From Angiostrongylus vasorum (taxonomy: Eukaryota > Nematoda > Chromadorea > Rhabditida > Metastrongylidae), in contig JADANN010000094.1 of assembly GCA_018806985.1 (NCBI GenBank), forward strand, positions 679,675 through 743,674: 64,000 nt of DNA, given 5' to 3'. The notes under the pieces were generated by a model. That model did not search any database and was not told the origin of the DNA. It saw nothing but the letters and a program-made list of their open reading frames with translations. Each line of letters starts with the position of its first letter. Positions within the stretch are counted from its first letter, which is position 1. This document shows positions 22,660 through 34,371 of the stretch, piece by piece. A program made the position numbers and the translations under genes.

Positions 22660-23432
22660 CATACTTCCTCGGATCTACATCGTGGTGAAGACCTGGATAG
22701 GCTCTTGCAAGGTTAAGTCAGGACGCCAGGGAGGACCAAGTTGCACGACCAGCAATAGGCCAGCCTCAGCACCCCGCACACTGGGTGCTCCCGTCGTTGA
22801 TGTCAAGCGGTGAGAAGAAAGGTGAGAGGCCTCAAAATCTTGGAACTACGCAAGACGTCACTTGAACCGAATCTGACGAACACAAACGCGACACGCCATG
22901 AAGTTTGTTTCTTACTCTGCACGTGTAATACCCGAACACTCTCCACAAACGCCGATCTTCACGCCTTTCTTTAAAGATAGCTTTAAATTTCTAGTGTTAG
23001 CACTGCAAGAAACAAAATTCAAGAGAAGACCGACATACGCCAACTAAACAACGGGACCATTGTGATTCGTCGAGAAAAGGTCCCGTCACGAAATGTTGGT
23101 TCCGACCACCGCCTTCTTGACTCGAATATTCGATTCAGCCGCAAGCTGGAAAAGAATTCTCTTCATCGATCACAAGGAAAAACTCCGGCTGTGTACGACG
23201 AGAGCATTCTGAACAAAGTCCAGTCCAAAGGTGACTGGCAGATTAAAGAAGACCCGACCGAAAAACTACGAGCTGCTTGTCGAAGGACTGAAAACCAGTG
23301 CCGAATTCGCCTCAGTTCCTCAAGCAAGTAGACGGGACCGCATCCCCATTACTACTAAGGAGTTGCTCGAAAAAACGGAAACTGAATTTCGATTCTACTG
23401 CTACACGGTTAACATGGCTAGTAATAAATGCC
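22660..23432 (+). mobile_element. RTE family B, 5' part (endonuclease region), split by RTE family A
   Basis: A GC-rich leader (22680-22830) leads to an APE-like endonuclease with LVLALQETKF (about 22995) and, after an internal deletion, GSDHRLLDSNIRFSRKLEK (about 23097). These are the QET and SDH motifs of LINE endonucleases. Next comes linker LEKTETEF and LTWLVINA, where the sequence is cut at 23432. The element resumes at 26749 with RALREDLHRYKRKR. The host element was already defective. Confidence 0.8.
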
Positions 23433-23959
23433 CGCGGATCTTACTCACATGGGGATCTCGAGCCGATTAGCCGCGACGCTACATGGAGTGTCCCCAGGTG
23501 GCAGATGGTTAACCGAGGACCAAAAGCGACCTTTGCTTCCCTGAGATACAGGTGGATCCAGGAGATGGTCTTCCTGTTTTTGATGTGCCGATTTGCACAT
23601 ACTTTCTGTATTTGCTAGGCGTATTCATGTACACATGTGTGGGTGTGTTCTACTTGATGCGGATTTTATTCTAGGAGTCAGTTCGGCCAAAAGCCTGCAA
23701 TCAAGTGACAGGGAAGTATATGGGAGTCGGTTAGGAGTTACCTCCAACAAATAAGCTCCATGTCCACTCTGGGAGATACTGGCAAGCTACCCATTGGTGT
23801 ACCCAGCCCTCACTTTCACAGCCCAACAAGCTATACGTGGGTATCAAAAAAAGCTAGACACAGTAAAATAAACGGTCCTCATTCCCACTAGTCCGAAAGA
23901 GCCCCCTAATTCGGCAGCGTTGGGTAGGACGAGAACGGAGAGGCTGATCAGGGCCAATG

Positions 23960-24420
23960 TAAGCTGCTTGCTTCGCGAAGAACTACAGCGACGATCTGTA
24001 CCTACAATGCACGTGCATTCTTGCATCCGAGTCCTCGATAGAAGACTTGCTCATGCATGCAAGAAGTATAAGGTACGACGTCATCAGTCTGGACGAGACG
24101 AGACGACGCCACCCATTCAACGCTGGCTATGACACCGGAGAAGAACTGTTTCTCGGAAAATGCGACTGTAGAAGAGTCGGCGGCGTCGGCTTTTTCTCCA
24201 ACACGAGTTCCTCCATGAACATTGATTCATTCGAACCACTAACAACCCAAATGTGGCGAAGAAGAAACCGAAGCGTTGAATGTGGACTTAGGAAAATTCT
24301 ACTGAGAAGACCAGACATTCTTCAAGGTCATCAGTGGAGATTCTAACGCTAAGATTGGACCAACAAGAAGGTCTGAAGAACGTCACATTGCGATCCATGG
24401 ATTAGAATGGTACGAGCAGG
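23960..24420 (+). pseudogene. APE-type endonuclease of RTE family A, copy 2
   Basis: Codons parallel copy 1: SIRYDVISLDETRRRHPFN (about 24059), GEELFLGKCDCRRVGGVGFF, and SFEPLTTQ. The frame stops early and continues in others. It nicks target DNA in intact relatives. Confidence 0.7.
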
Positions 24421-24989
24421 GTGAGCGGCTATCTGAGTTTATCATGGGGACCAAGACCATCCATGGTAACTCGCACTTCCAGAAGCCCCACCCTCAACGC
24501 TGAACATGGGAGTCTCCAAATGGAGAGTACCTTGAGGATATAGACCACATCACAGTAAGCAAAGGTTTTGCCTAACTGATGTCACTGTTGTCCCGAAATT
24601 CTACATGGGATCAAACCATCGGGTCTTTCTTGCAAGGTTTTATTCCTTGCGGAAAGCAGAAAACGCTAAATTCAAAAAAACGAAGTCAGAGCACCACCAT
24701 AAACTGGGACATATTCAATCCACTTGTCGGCTGTTAGGAAGATGCCACTGTAGATAATATCGACGAGAAAACGATTATCTGATTCAACATCTTCACTTTA
24801 GCGCTATGAAAGCTGATAGTTTGAAAGTCACCAAAAGACGTCTGTCACCAGAAACACTCGAGCTGGTACGCCAGCATGGAATCGCACGAGCTGCAGGCAA
24901 CCGCGAACTGACGTGTGAACGTGGAAACCAATGCAAACAGGCGATAAAAGAAGATCTTAAGGGAGAGAAGAGCAACAGGCATGGATGAA

Positions 24990-26620
24990 TCTGCAGAGGA
25001 TGGGAAAAAGCATTCTCGAAGTCCAAGAAGCTTCGCCAATTACAAAATCAAGATAGTTGCAATGCGACGCCCAGATGGAACAATTACAGCGTCCTGAAAA
25101 GCAATGGAGAAAAATCATTCACGAATACTACTCAGATCTCTTCGATAGCCACGTCCACCTTCCGTCATATGAAATAAAGAAGGATGGATATGTTGTACCA
25201 CCGGTTCTACCTTCCGAAATCCGACATGCCATTTCGTCGGTGAAAAAATCGAACAGCACCAGGTCCGGACAGGATAAGATCTGAACATTTGAGGAACCTG
25301 CCGCCAGTCCTCAGAAACACAGTGACCCGGGTGTTTACACGTTATCTGTCCGAGTGCAAAGTCCTTACTTAGTGAAAGACCTGCAAGACCGTGTTCAAGA
25401 AGGGCGACCTCCACGATATTGGCAATTATCGCCCAATTTGCTCGCTCTCTGTCCTCTACAAACTTCTCATTCGAGTCCTCCTAAACATGATTGACAGAAA
25501 ACTGGACGAAGGGAGGCCAAGCAGGGTTTCGAAAAGGATTATGCACGATGGACCAAATCCACACGATAACAAGGCTCAATGAAGTATCGCGAGTGTACGA
25601 GAGACCGCTCTGTCCCACCATTATTGGTTTTAAGAACGCCTTTGCTTAGCTGAGACAGAAGTAGTCTTGGAAGCCCTAGAGAGTCAAGGAGTCCCTTTTC
25701 AGTACATAAAGATTCTTCGTGAGCTGTACAAAAATTTCACAACCGAGATGTCACCACTCTATAACGATATTAACATCGACGTAAGAAGAGGAGTTAGGCA
25801 AGGCGATACCATCTCGCCAAAATTATTTGCCGCCACCCTTCACAACGTCATGCGAACATTCGAGTGGATAGTATGGGAGTGGAAATCGATGGTCGGCAAT
25901 TGCACCATCTTCGCCTTGTTGATGACATGGTCCTTATAACACAAAACATTAGCCAAGCGGAACGTATGCTTGCCTACTTTGACAAAGCCTGTGGAAAGAT
26001 TGGTTTTCGACTAAACCTTACAAAAAACAATGGTCATGAAGAACGGATTAGGTTCGTATCGCCATTCACGCTCAGCGGAACGAATAATTCCGAATGCTCC
26101 AGTTATGTCTATCTAGGTCGGGAAATCAAGATAATGAACGACTTAGCTCCAGAGCTCAGCAGAAGGATACGAGCGGCATGGGGATGGGGAGCTTTCAAGA
26201 GCATCGAGTATGTAGATAAGAGGACAAAAGAACACCCGACTCCGTGCCCACCTTTTTCGACTCATCGGTACATCCTGCCCTAACATATACGTCAGAAACC
26301 TGGTTGTTACACAAACAGGATCAATGATCACTCAGCGTTGTTGAACGCGCAGTCGAATGGACGGTGCTAGGAGTATCTCATTTCACACAAGTAAGGGAAG
26401 GGATCCGAAGCTCCGACCTGCGTCAACGATCAAAAATCGAAGATGCCGTTCTGTACGCCAAACAGTCGAAAATAAGATGGGCCGGACACGTAATCCGTTT
26501 GAATGACAATCGATGGACAAGAGCGGTTAGTTACTGGATTCTTCAGGATGTTAAAGCCACCTCAGGAGGGCTACTGACTCGATGGTCAGAGTTCTTCACG
26601 AAAGGCCTAGAATAAAGATA
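24990..26620 (+). pseudogene. Reverse transcriptase of RTE family A, copy 2
   Basis: Motifs run in order: IIHEYYSDLFDSHVHLP (25111), NYRPICSLSVLYKLL (25425), GVRQGDTISPKLF (25793, motif B region), the motif C position reading LVDDMVLI (25915), YLGREIKIM (26107) and RWAGHVIRLNDNRW (26479). The FADD of copy 1 is LVDD here; both aspartates remain. The coding frame is split into at least four pieces. The motif A block is destroyed near 25620-25650. Confidence 0.82.
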
Positions 26621-26748
26621 TGATCTCGAAGAGCCCCCTTGAGCGAGCAGAACCCATTGGGCTACTCTTGCACGCGGCAGGGAAAAAATGGAAGATTTAC
26701 TGGCGCCCGCTCAAGTCACTCGACGATCAACTGGACTACAGGTGATAC

Positions 26749-28578
26749 AGTAATAAATGCCGGTTTCTGAAGAGCTTTGCGTGAAGATCTACATCGGTAC
26801 AAGCGGAAGAGACTACTGGAGGAAGCAGGGAAAAGAACTAGTCTAACAAAGTCTCGTCGGAACTTGTGTGACTATAGTGTTTCACCGTCAGCTGTGATGA
26901 ACAAAGATGGGGTCGTCAGAACTTTCAGCCATGATATGGAATCAATAACGAAGACGATCTACACCAACCTTTTCGTTCCACAATCCTCGTTCGGACCTTA
27001 ATGTCTCCGCTGGTAAAAAACCACCTAGAATTCTTCCGTCGCAGGTTCGGCTTGCGCTAGCAATCATGAAAAGAAACACAGCTCTAGGACCCGAAAATAT
27101 TCCCGCCTACTTCTTTAGAGCTGGAGGCCACAATTTACATGTACTTCTCGCAAACCATATTACAGCCTACTTTCAAAAGGAAGAAATTCCAGACCAGCGA
27201 AGGACGTCGCGCACGGTCATCCTGCCCATGAAGGGTAATCGAAGGGATGTTCGTAACTATCGTCCGACATACCTGTTTAGCGTCCTCTACAAGCTCTTCA
27301 CGAAGATTATCCTCTCGCGCATTTCAAGAACATTGGATGGGGTGGAACCAGTCGAGCAAGTAGGATTTTGAGAAGAATTTTGCTGTGTTGACCATGTCCA
27401 AACTGTGTCAGAGTCATCAAAGTTTGTCGAGAATACCACATGCCTCTAGTCCTAACCTTTGTTGACTATGAAAAAGCGCTTGATAGTGTCGAAACGAATG
27501 CAATCCCACCAGCACTCGTCGACCAAGGGAGTGGACCGTTCCTAAGTAAGAACTCTATCTGACTGTTATCGGAACTGCAGTCAGAAAATACGATTTTCCA
27601 TCGACCTCTTGCCATACCTATTGGAAAAATGGTTCGATAGGGATGACACCATATCGTCAAAGCTGTTCAGTGCTGCACAGCAGTGGATAGTGAGATCGCT
27701 CAATTGTGATGGGAGAGGCATACGTATTGATGGGAAATTCTTATCAAACCTTCGTTTCGCCGGTGACATCGTTATCTTCTCAAGAAGTACTAGCGAAGTA
27801 GAGATGATGATCAACCAACTCAACGAAGCGGGAGAAAGATCGACCTGCGCATATATCGGAGGAAAACCGAGTTCATGAAAAAACCCATGGCGCGAAGGCA
27901 GAAGAAATTGAACTGGATGGCTCTCTGATTACGGAGACCCCACGTACTGTACTCTGGGCGACCAATGAACATGGAAAACAACATGAAGGAGGAACTAGAT
28001 AGAATAAGGAGAGCAACTTGGGCCGCACTCGGGCCTCTCAAAGAAGCCGCCGACCAACTGAAGCACCAGAAAATTCGCGCTGATATTTTTGATTCAACGG
28101 TCCTCCCAGCGCTCTGTTATGCTGCAGAGACGTGTGCTAATACTTCGACCACATGAAAAATACGCCGCATAACTCACAGAGCGCTTGAAGGATATCTTCT
28201 GAAATATAACCGGTGCACACAATATCTAGCGAGAATTCGAAGCTGTTCGAAATCTGTCTCATCTTTGAGACCCATGCGAATACAAGTCGGTAGCGAAACA
28301 CAGACGACAGATGGAGGAAAAAAAACTGCAGAGTGGGCTCCGCGAGAATGCGAAATTCCTCTAGGACGGCACCTGCACGTTGGGCGGACGTGTTCGTAAA
28401 CAAAGTTAATCAGCTGTAGGTGCAGTTATTTTACAAATCACAGTAAAGGACTCGCACGCGCCACCGTGCTCGAATAAAACCACCAGCATGGACGACGATT
28501 TCGAGGGACAGAAATGAATGGCAAATGTGCTGGGGTCCGCACAACTCGTGAAGACAGACCATCCAAGTGTTCAAGTGA
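26749..28578 (+). mobile_element. RTE family B, 3' part (reverse transcriptase to 3' end)
   Basis: It continues the element cut at 23432. RT blocks: LGPENIPAYFFRAGGHNLHV (27087), NYRPTYLFSVLYKLFTKIIL (27259), FVDYEKALDSVE (about 27460), GDIVIFSRS (27759), and a C-terminus ending GVRTTREDRPSKC (about 28530). Motif C reads FAGD instead of FADD, so a catalytic Asp is lost. Frames break at about 27369, 27620 and 27880. The tail is followed directly by a SINE-A copy. Confidence 0.82.
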
Positions 28579-28579
28579 G

Positions 28580-28860
28580 TAAGTGTAGCACAGTTGCCGT
28601 AGGCGCCTTGCAGTAAACATGGGATCGATCCTCGCGCCTCAGGATCACCAGGCTTTCCATCTGCCGTGGTCTGCAAATTGGTACCAAATTTATCTGGGAA
28701 GATAGCAGCACTGGCTCAATACATCGGTAGGCCACCGCGAGTCATTGGAAAGGCCAGATATGTGTTCAACCACCTCCAACGATGCTAAATGAAGTGGAAT
28801 GCATAGCGCATCCCCCAATAACTGATCAACGCCGAAAGCCTAGTCTTTCCTTTAAAAAAT
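28580..28860 (+). repeat. SINE-A copy
   Basis: B box GGGATCGATCCTC and the body blocks GGCTTTCCATC, AAATTGGTACCAAATTTATC, AATACATCGGTAGGCCACC and AACTGATCAACGCCG. The A box region is degenerate (GTTGCCGTAGGCGCC). It abuts the RTE family B 3' end. Confidence 0.75.
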
Positions 28861-29119
28861 AAATTAACAAAAAAAAACTTGATTAAATGAGCGGTGACTC
28901 TAGACCATACACTGTTATGTGAGAGATTCAACCGTGCTCCTTAGCTAACGGTTTAGCAGGATTTTAAGTAGCGGTGAGATGAAGTTCCCAATCACTTTAA
29001 GTAGGAGTTTGTAGTCGAAAATTATACTTAACGAGCAAGTTTTTGTTATTCATTCACTATTTTTATTTGGTTTATTGTGCTGATACTTTGAAGATTAAAG
29101 ATTCTTGGAAAATATCTCT

Positions 29120-29370
29120 GGATTCCCCAAAGCATCTTAGATAAGTGCACTCGGGTCAATCAGAACTGTCCTCTCTACGAAAATTGGTAGGAGAACTTTC
29201 CAGGAGGGTTAGAACACTGACTTACTACACCAGCCTGCAACCGCAAGTCATCTCACGAGCCGTGTACGCCTCAAACCGCCTCCACGATGATTGTTGAAAT
29301 CGAAACAAAATATGGCACATCCAGTAGAAATTGATCTACGCTGGGTGCTTTATACTTTTATTCTTTCGCT
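29120..29370 (+). repeat. SINE-A relic
   Basis: Old copy: CCGCAAGTCATCTCACGAGCC, CCGCCTCCACGATGATTG, TATGGCACATCC and ATTGATCTACGCTGGGTGC align in order with the 3' half of SINE-A. No head is visible. Confidence 0.4.
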
Positions 29371-31782
29371 GACATTCCTTGCAATGCAGTCCCACCCTGT
29401 CGCAGATGAGGCGCCAACGGTTACCGAATTGTGATTTGTAACCATGTTAATCCTCCAATAACGGTTTCCGAAAAAGAGGAGCATTAGCACATTTCGTCTT
29501 AGAAGTCTAGTTAGGGAGAAAATAAATGTTTGTAGTCATCGCTGTGTTGGTGACACCATAGTAGAAAGGTGGCAAATCTCGTCACGATCCAGTAATTTTG
29601 ACGAACGGCTAATATTACCTCTGAAAGACTCAGCTTGGTTATATCGAGTCTCTGGTGAAAGAAGTTCTGCTCGACCAATATATTACAGTCATATGGATCT
29701 TCTTTTGGGATCCACATGTACATTCGTCAAGGTGGACATTGATGCATTTAACTATGCTATTATTTGCCTTTGGAGACTCAGAATCTAGAATAGACAAACA
29801 GAGAAAATGATTGGCATAAGTGGGTGGAAGGTTAATTGCGGACCAAAGTGACCGAGTACATACACTGAAACGCTTGAGCATTCATGAGAAGGGTCTCTTG
29901 TTTCTACTGTGCCATAGTGACTTATGCTTTGTGAATGTTCCGCACAATCACAATTCTACATATGCTTTTGGGTTCAGTTGATACTAAAATGAATTGTGTG
30001 CTGGATGATTCTGACATCCCTTTGTATATCCAGTTCCCACAAGTCCGACAAATTCTATGAGTGGTTAGGCAAAACGTGTCATTTAACAAGAACAATGGAA
30101 GGCCCCATATGATAAATGTACTGCACAATGTGTCCCTCGAAAGATGAGAAAAAAATTGGACCAAGTGTCAGGAATGAATGGATGTAGGCAACTATTTTAT
30201 ACCTCTTTGAAAAATGTATCCCATCGTTTCGCAATAGTGAAGAAACATATGAGATGTTTGCTCCGTTTTCTTGACGACAGAACAATTGACAAGCAAACCG
30301 TCGTCAGCAAATGTGCCAGGATGAAAATATCACTTACATTCGTGGTACTACAAAGAATTTTTTTTCTAGCAAAACAGTGTAATAAGAAACTTTGAACTAG
30401 GCCTTTCGTGGGTGCAGGCCAACGTCAAAAGCGTGGAGTACCCACGCCTGCAAGACCGTCAGGGAACTACTAAGGAAAGTATTTAAACTGGTAAATCCTG
30501 CCGTAACGTATACTTTATACAGAACGTACTCGGGCGAAATTTAAATGTTCAAAGTAGAGTAAAAGCATGACCCACAATTTGTTTTCGTCTTCAGTTGGAC
30601 AATGGAAGCTGGGAAAAAGCCATTCATAGTTCAGTGAATACATGATAAATGAGAAAATGTCACTCAGCATTCACATTGTGTACGGTTAAACTGTGTGTGA
30701 GGCCTAGTCACGTCCACGCTCTGGGTACAGTCGTCCTCAAGATCATGATATTCAATAAACTCAGCTACGAAAGCTGGTGGGTAGAGACGACGGGTCGTCC
30801 GACGGTATCACTTCCTTACAAAGAAATGGTGGATGAAGAAAGTCTATTCCACTAGAAGTGTTAAGTTATGTGGTACACGCAACCTGTACTAAAATTTGTG
30901 TGAAAGTTCCTATAGCACTGTCAAGCTCTTCTCACACATTTCTTTTATCGCTCTGAGAATGACATTCAATTCTCCAGAAGTAGCATTAGATGCAAAACAT
31001 GCGTATTCACCCATTTCGCCAATAATCACAAAAATGTTCTTTTCTTACTTTTCACTCTTCTACTTTTCTTTCCTGAAGCATTCATAAAAAGAGGCGCCGG
31101 AGTTACATGAGACCTTTGTCCTTTACGTGGACTACCTTCTACAGATTGTTCACATCTGTTACTGACACTGTGCACCACTCCACATGATTTCATTTTCAAT
31201 TCGCAGAGATTTTAACTGAAGTAGATACTAATTTATTCCACCAGGATATTGAGGTATATAAGATTTCTCGTCAGGAGCACTCACGGAAGCGAGATCCTTC
31301 TCGATATCACCAGCGATCCCTTATGTGCACACACATGTACAACAACTGTGTAGTGTAACAAATAAGAGTGTAATAAGTATTTAAAGTCGGTCACTGCATT
31401 TTCAGGTGATTAGAAGTCTTCTGCCCTCATTTATTGTGTAGATACTAACCACGCAGTATTTTAAAGCATAGTTGAAGCCGTCAAAAAAGCCCACCTGTTT
31501 TTGTCGTATTTGAACAGGACTAATTTCGGAAAACTAAGCTTATTTCCGATATAAAATCGATGAGCACCTGTGCTAACGACCAAGAAACACCATGGTATGC
31601 CTGTCTAAGAGCTCTAAACTAAGAATGTAGTGCAGCCTACAGAAACGGTAATGAAGTGGAAACCATGGTAAGACCTCGCAAATTGTGTGTAGGGGTCACG
31701 GGAATGTGCAATCTGCAGTTTCTATTGCTTGGCTAGGGCAATCAATGACTGATAGATGATTTTCTGATGCTTTAGGAACATA
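29371..31782. other. No gene seen
   Basis: 2.4 kb without a supported gene or repeat. The frames of 60-83 codons on both strands overlap each other and show no family motif. Confidence 0.5.
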
Positions 31783-32035
31783 ACTTTAATGATGCTGAGA
31801 TATTTGCAAAACTCAAGAGAACTAGCTGAGAGACAGGCGAAAAGAAGGACCCGCATGGTGTGGTGGTGAGCGCGCTACTCCCCGGAAAGGACAATAGCGC
31901 GTTTCGTTCCCCACCGCAGACACCTGCGGTCCGGAGTTTTGCAAATATCTCAGCATCATTGAAGTTATATTTCGCAACGCATACCGTGCCGCTAAAAAGA
32001 GTAGGCAGTAAATAATAAGTCAAAAATTGTGGCTT
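31783..32035 (+). repeat. Repeat B copy with inverted ends
   Basis: It opens with an inverted copy of its own 3' block (TAATGATGCTGAGATATTTG at 31785-31805). The tRNA-like segment CATGGTGTGGTGGTGAGCGC and a B-box-like TTTCGTTCCCC follow, then the 3' block GACACCTGCGGTCCGGAGTT ... CTCAGCATCATTG, and the end tract TAAAAAGAGTAGGCAGTAAA. The roughly 30-bp inverted ends give it a MITE-like look. The tRNA-like promoter gives it a SINE-like look. Confidence 0.6.
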
Positions 32036-32994
32036 TAGGAATAATTATTGCTCCCATTATTCGGAATGTCACCAACCGAAAGTTTGAAGCTGTGGTGCTG
32101 ATGTATCCAAGCTCACAGACATTTCGACATTCGTTGCAGCTGGACCCTTAGCGTCCTGTTTTTCCAACTTGCTCTTCTCACGTCTCCGGACTTTCGATTT
32201 CAACCCATTAGGATGCGCTCGCTGTCACTTTTTCTCTGAAACCCAAGAAGGAGCAGTTGGAAAGTGACGTGGATGCTATACACATCTCGCTTTTCTACTC
32301 CAGAGGTTCTCAAAGTTTTTATCCAATTTTCATCCGGAGAACCAGAGCGAGATCGAAGTGAACTTCTTAGAGGCAGATTAGCACGTTTTACAGCCTTTTT
32401 TTCTCGTCTAATATAAATCACTCACAAAATCAGCCACAAAGTGAATGAAAATATCAGATAATTGAAAATAAACTAACCAAATATAGTAACGAGCTGCGTG
32501 GGATGGTAGTAGTAATAATTAAGTATGCAGCATAGAGAATGTGCTTTCAGTGTGGAAGTGCTAATCAAGTGACCAGTTTTCAACGAAGAAGAAAGACGAA
32601 ATGTCACCAACCACGTGATTGTTCTTCGATGGCCGGCAGACGAATGATGTCATTATTCTTGAAGGACAGCAAGTGTACCATCACACCTTTCCAACGTTTA
32701 CATCTCAGCAGAAAGTCCTGCATGCTTTTCAAAGCGGTAAGTAGTTCACATCATCTAATCTTTCCACTTCGTCCGCTCTTGTAAAATGACAGTATGGCTC
32801 ATCAACATGTCTAAAGCACTGCCGTAATAAGTAAATAAATGAATAAAAAACAGCAAATTCAGTGGTTTATTCCTATAACCGCTCTCGTTTCGTCATTTTC
32901 TCCATGAATTTGTACCTTTTCTACAACGCCTTCAGTTTTCGTTACTTCTGCGAGACCCTACACTAGGGCGGTTCGCAAAGCTTGTTTGTTAAGA
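32036..32994. other. No supported gene
   Basis: A short open stretch around 32630-32735 ends in a strong donor-like AAGCG|GTAAGT (32736), but I found no acceptor or homology. The segment TTTTCATCCGGAGAACCAGA at 32326 recurs at 63979 in the last bases of the window, so part of this is repetitive. Confidence 0.4.
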
Positions 32995-34033
32995 GCTAGA
33001 GAAAGTTTATTGAAAACTCGCTGGGCGTCTTCTAGAATTTACGGCGATCTTATTTATTGGAGGTGACACCTAGCCATGACGACAGCCCTTCGGCCTGACC
33101 AATCTGTAGAATAGATGCAAGCAAACTCGTCAGCTTGCATATTAGTGGGCTTGTGTGTCCATAGGTGTAAGTCACAACAACATAACTTCTTTGCCCTTAT
33201 TAGCCACACCCTTTTATTTGGCATCAGTTGTTTTTTTTAATTTCTTATAAATAACACGCGTGGCAATGAAAGCTCAACAGAATATAGCACCGCAAAATGT
33301 TGGGCTGAGCCGGGGATCGATCCCGGGACCTCTCGCACCCCTAAGCGAGAATCATACCACTAGACCACTCAGCCACAGATTCCAGTGGGCCGTAGATTTC
33401 CACACAATTCGGACTTCCGTTCTGGTCACTGGGAGAAAGAAAGAAGATGATGAACGACTGACCTTGGTTTCAGTGTCTGGTAATGAATGGGGATGACACA
33501 CTCTAACGCTTGGAGAAAGTTGTTACGGATACGATTTCTAAGAAAAATAATAGCTACTTTTTCCTACTAACAAAGCACTCGCCAAGTTAGCATTCTGTTG
33601 TGCGACTTACAAAAAATGCGATAGCATATTTGCTTAATATACATTAGCTTTTCCTAATGGCTTACTTCCGCATCGTCGCCATTAGTGTTCCTATGTGCCG
33701 AATTGAGATGTACCTACTCAAACTACTAACCCCCAAGAGGCTTCTTAAGTTGAGAAGGACATTGACAGCTCCACGTCGAAGCCCGAGCTAAGTGTGAAGC
33801 AGTCTTTGGAATCAGCGCCATTATGGCAACAATGAAATTACTGGCTGGCGAGTAACAGCAATGACTAGCTGGAATGCACTAGCGGTGTATTCGAACCTCT
33901 GGGGAAGAAAAATTTCACCCATCTATCAGGGTTCCAATCAAATTAAAACTGTGCTGGAGATTACAAACTGGTTATTTAAGCATTCAAGCGTAGAAACTTG
34001 CGTTTCATGCTTCAAATTCCATCCATTTTACTA
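32995..34033. repeat. Palindrome 2, left arm (inverted copy of 34372-35409)
   Basis: 1.04 kb inverted against 34372-35409. Some blocks are identical over 80 bp (33055-33130) while others differ more (33140-33270). A tRNA-Pro-like gene lies in the arm on the minus strand. The loop holds a SINE-A copy. Confidence 0.9.
33302..33374 (-). tRNA. tRNA-Pro (AGG)-like with an 8-nt anticodon loop
   Basis: A complete 73-nt cloverleaf can be folded: acceptor GGCTGAG/CTCAGCC, discriminator C, anticodon stem CTCGC/GCGAG and T stem CCGGG/CCCGG. The anticodon loop is TTAGGGGT, eight bases, one G more than the 72-nt copy at 35052. The T loop starts with A instead of the near-invariant T54 (ATCGATC). A Pol III stop TTTT follows at 33297-33294. 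It is either a pseudogene or a tRNA reading a four-base codon, as known for bacterial +1 suppressors with an extra G in tRNA-Pro. Confidence 0.75.
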
Positions 34034-34300
34034 AACACCACGTGGAATCGATCCTCAAGCCCATGGCCCACCAAGCCGTCCATCCCTCCGGGGTTGGCAA
34101 ACTGGTACCAAACTTGTCTGGGAGAATAGCAGCACTGGCTCGATACATCGGTGTGTCACCGCGAGTCACTGTAACGACCAGATATACATTCATTCACATT
34201 CAATGATGCTTAATGAAGTCGAATGCATGGCACATCTCTCAGGGATTAAACAACGCCAAGACCTTTGTCCTTTTTTATCCTTTATACAAAAATAATGTTT
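34034..34300 (+). repeat. SINE-A copy (5' truncated) in the loop of palindrome 2
   Basis: It begins at the B box (GTGGAATCGATCCTC) and continues with the body to the T-rich tail (TTGTCCTTTTTTATCC). The head with the A box is missing. It fills most of the 338-bp spacer between the arms. Confidence 0.8.
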
Positions 34301-34371
34301 CTTGCTTTTGCGATTAAGCAGCACCTACTTGTATTGGCTGACAAATAATTTTTTCTAAACAAGCCAACTGT

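Larger units (their letters stand above)
23433..26748 (+). mobile_element. RTE family A, copy 2, nested in RTE family B
   Basis: A 3.3-kb element is bounded by a 13-bp target duplication AGTAATAAATGCC (23420-23432 and 26749-26761). It contains leader, endonuclease (23960-24420), linker, RT (25000-26283) and a C-terminal segment with RWAGHVIRLNDNRWTRAV (26475-26530), and ends GGTGATAC. It is full length by comparison with copy 1 at the window start but has frameshifts and stops throughout. Confidence 0.88.

Noticed and set aside
32200..32784. Possible exons around 32200-32421 (-) and 32539-32784 (+)
   Set aside because: A good donor-like site exists at 32736, but no acceptor, start or homology. 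Part of the area (32326) is repeated at the window end.
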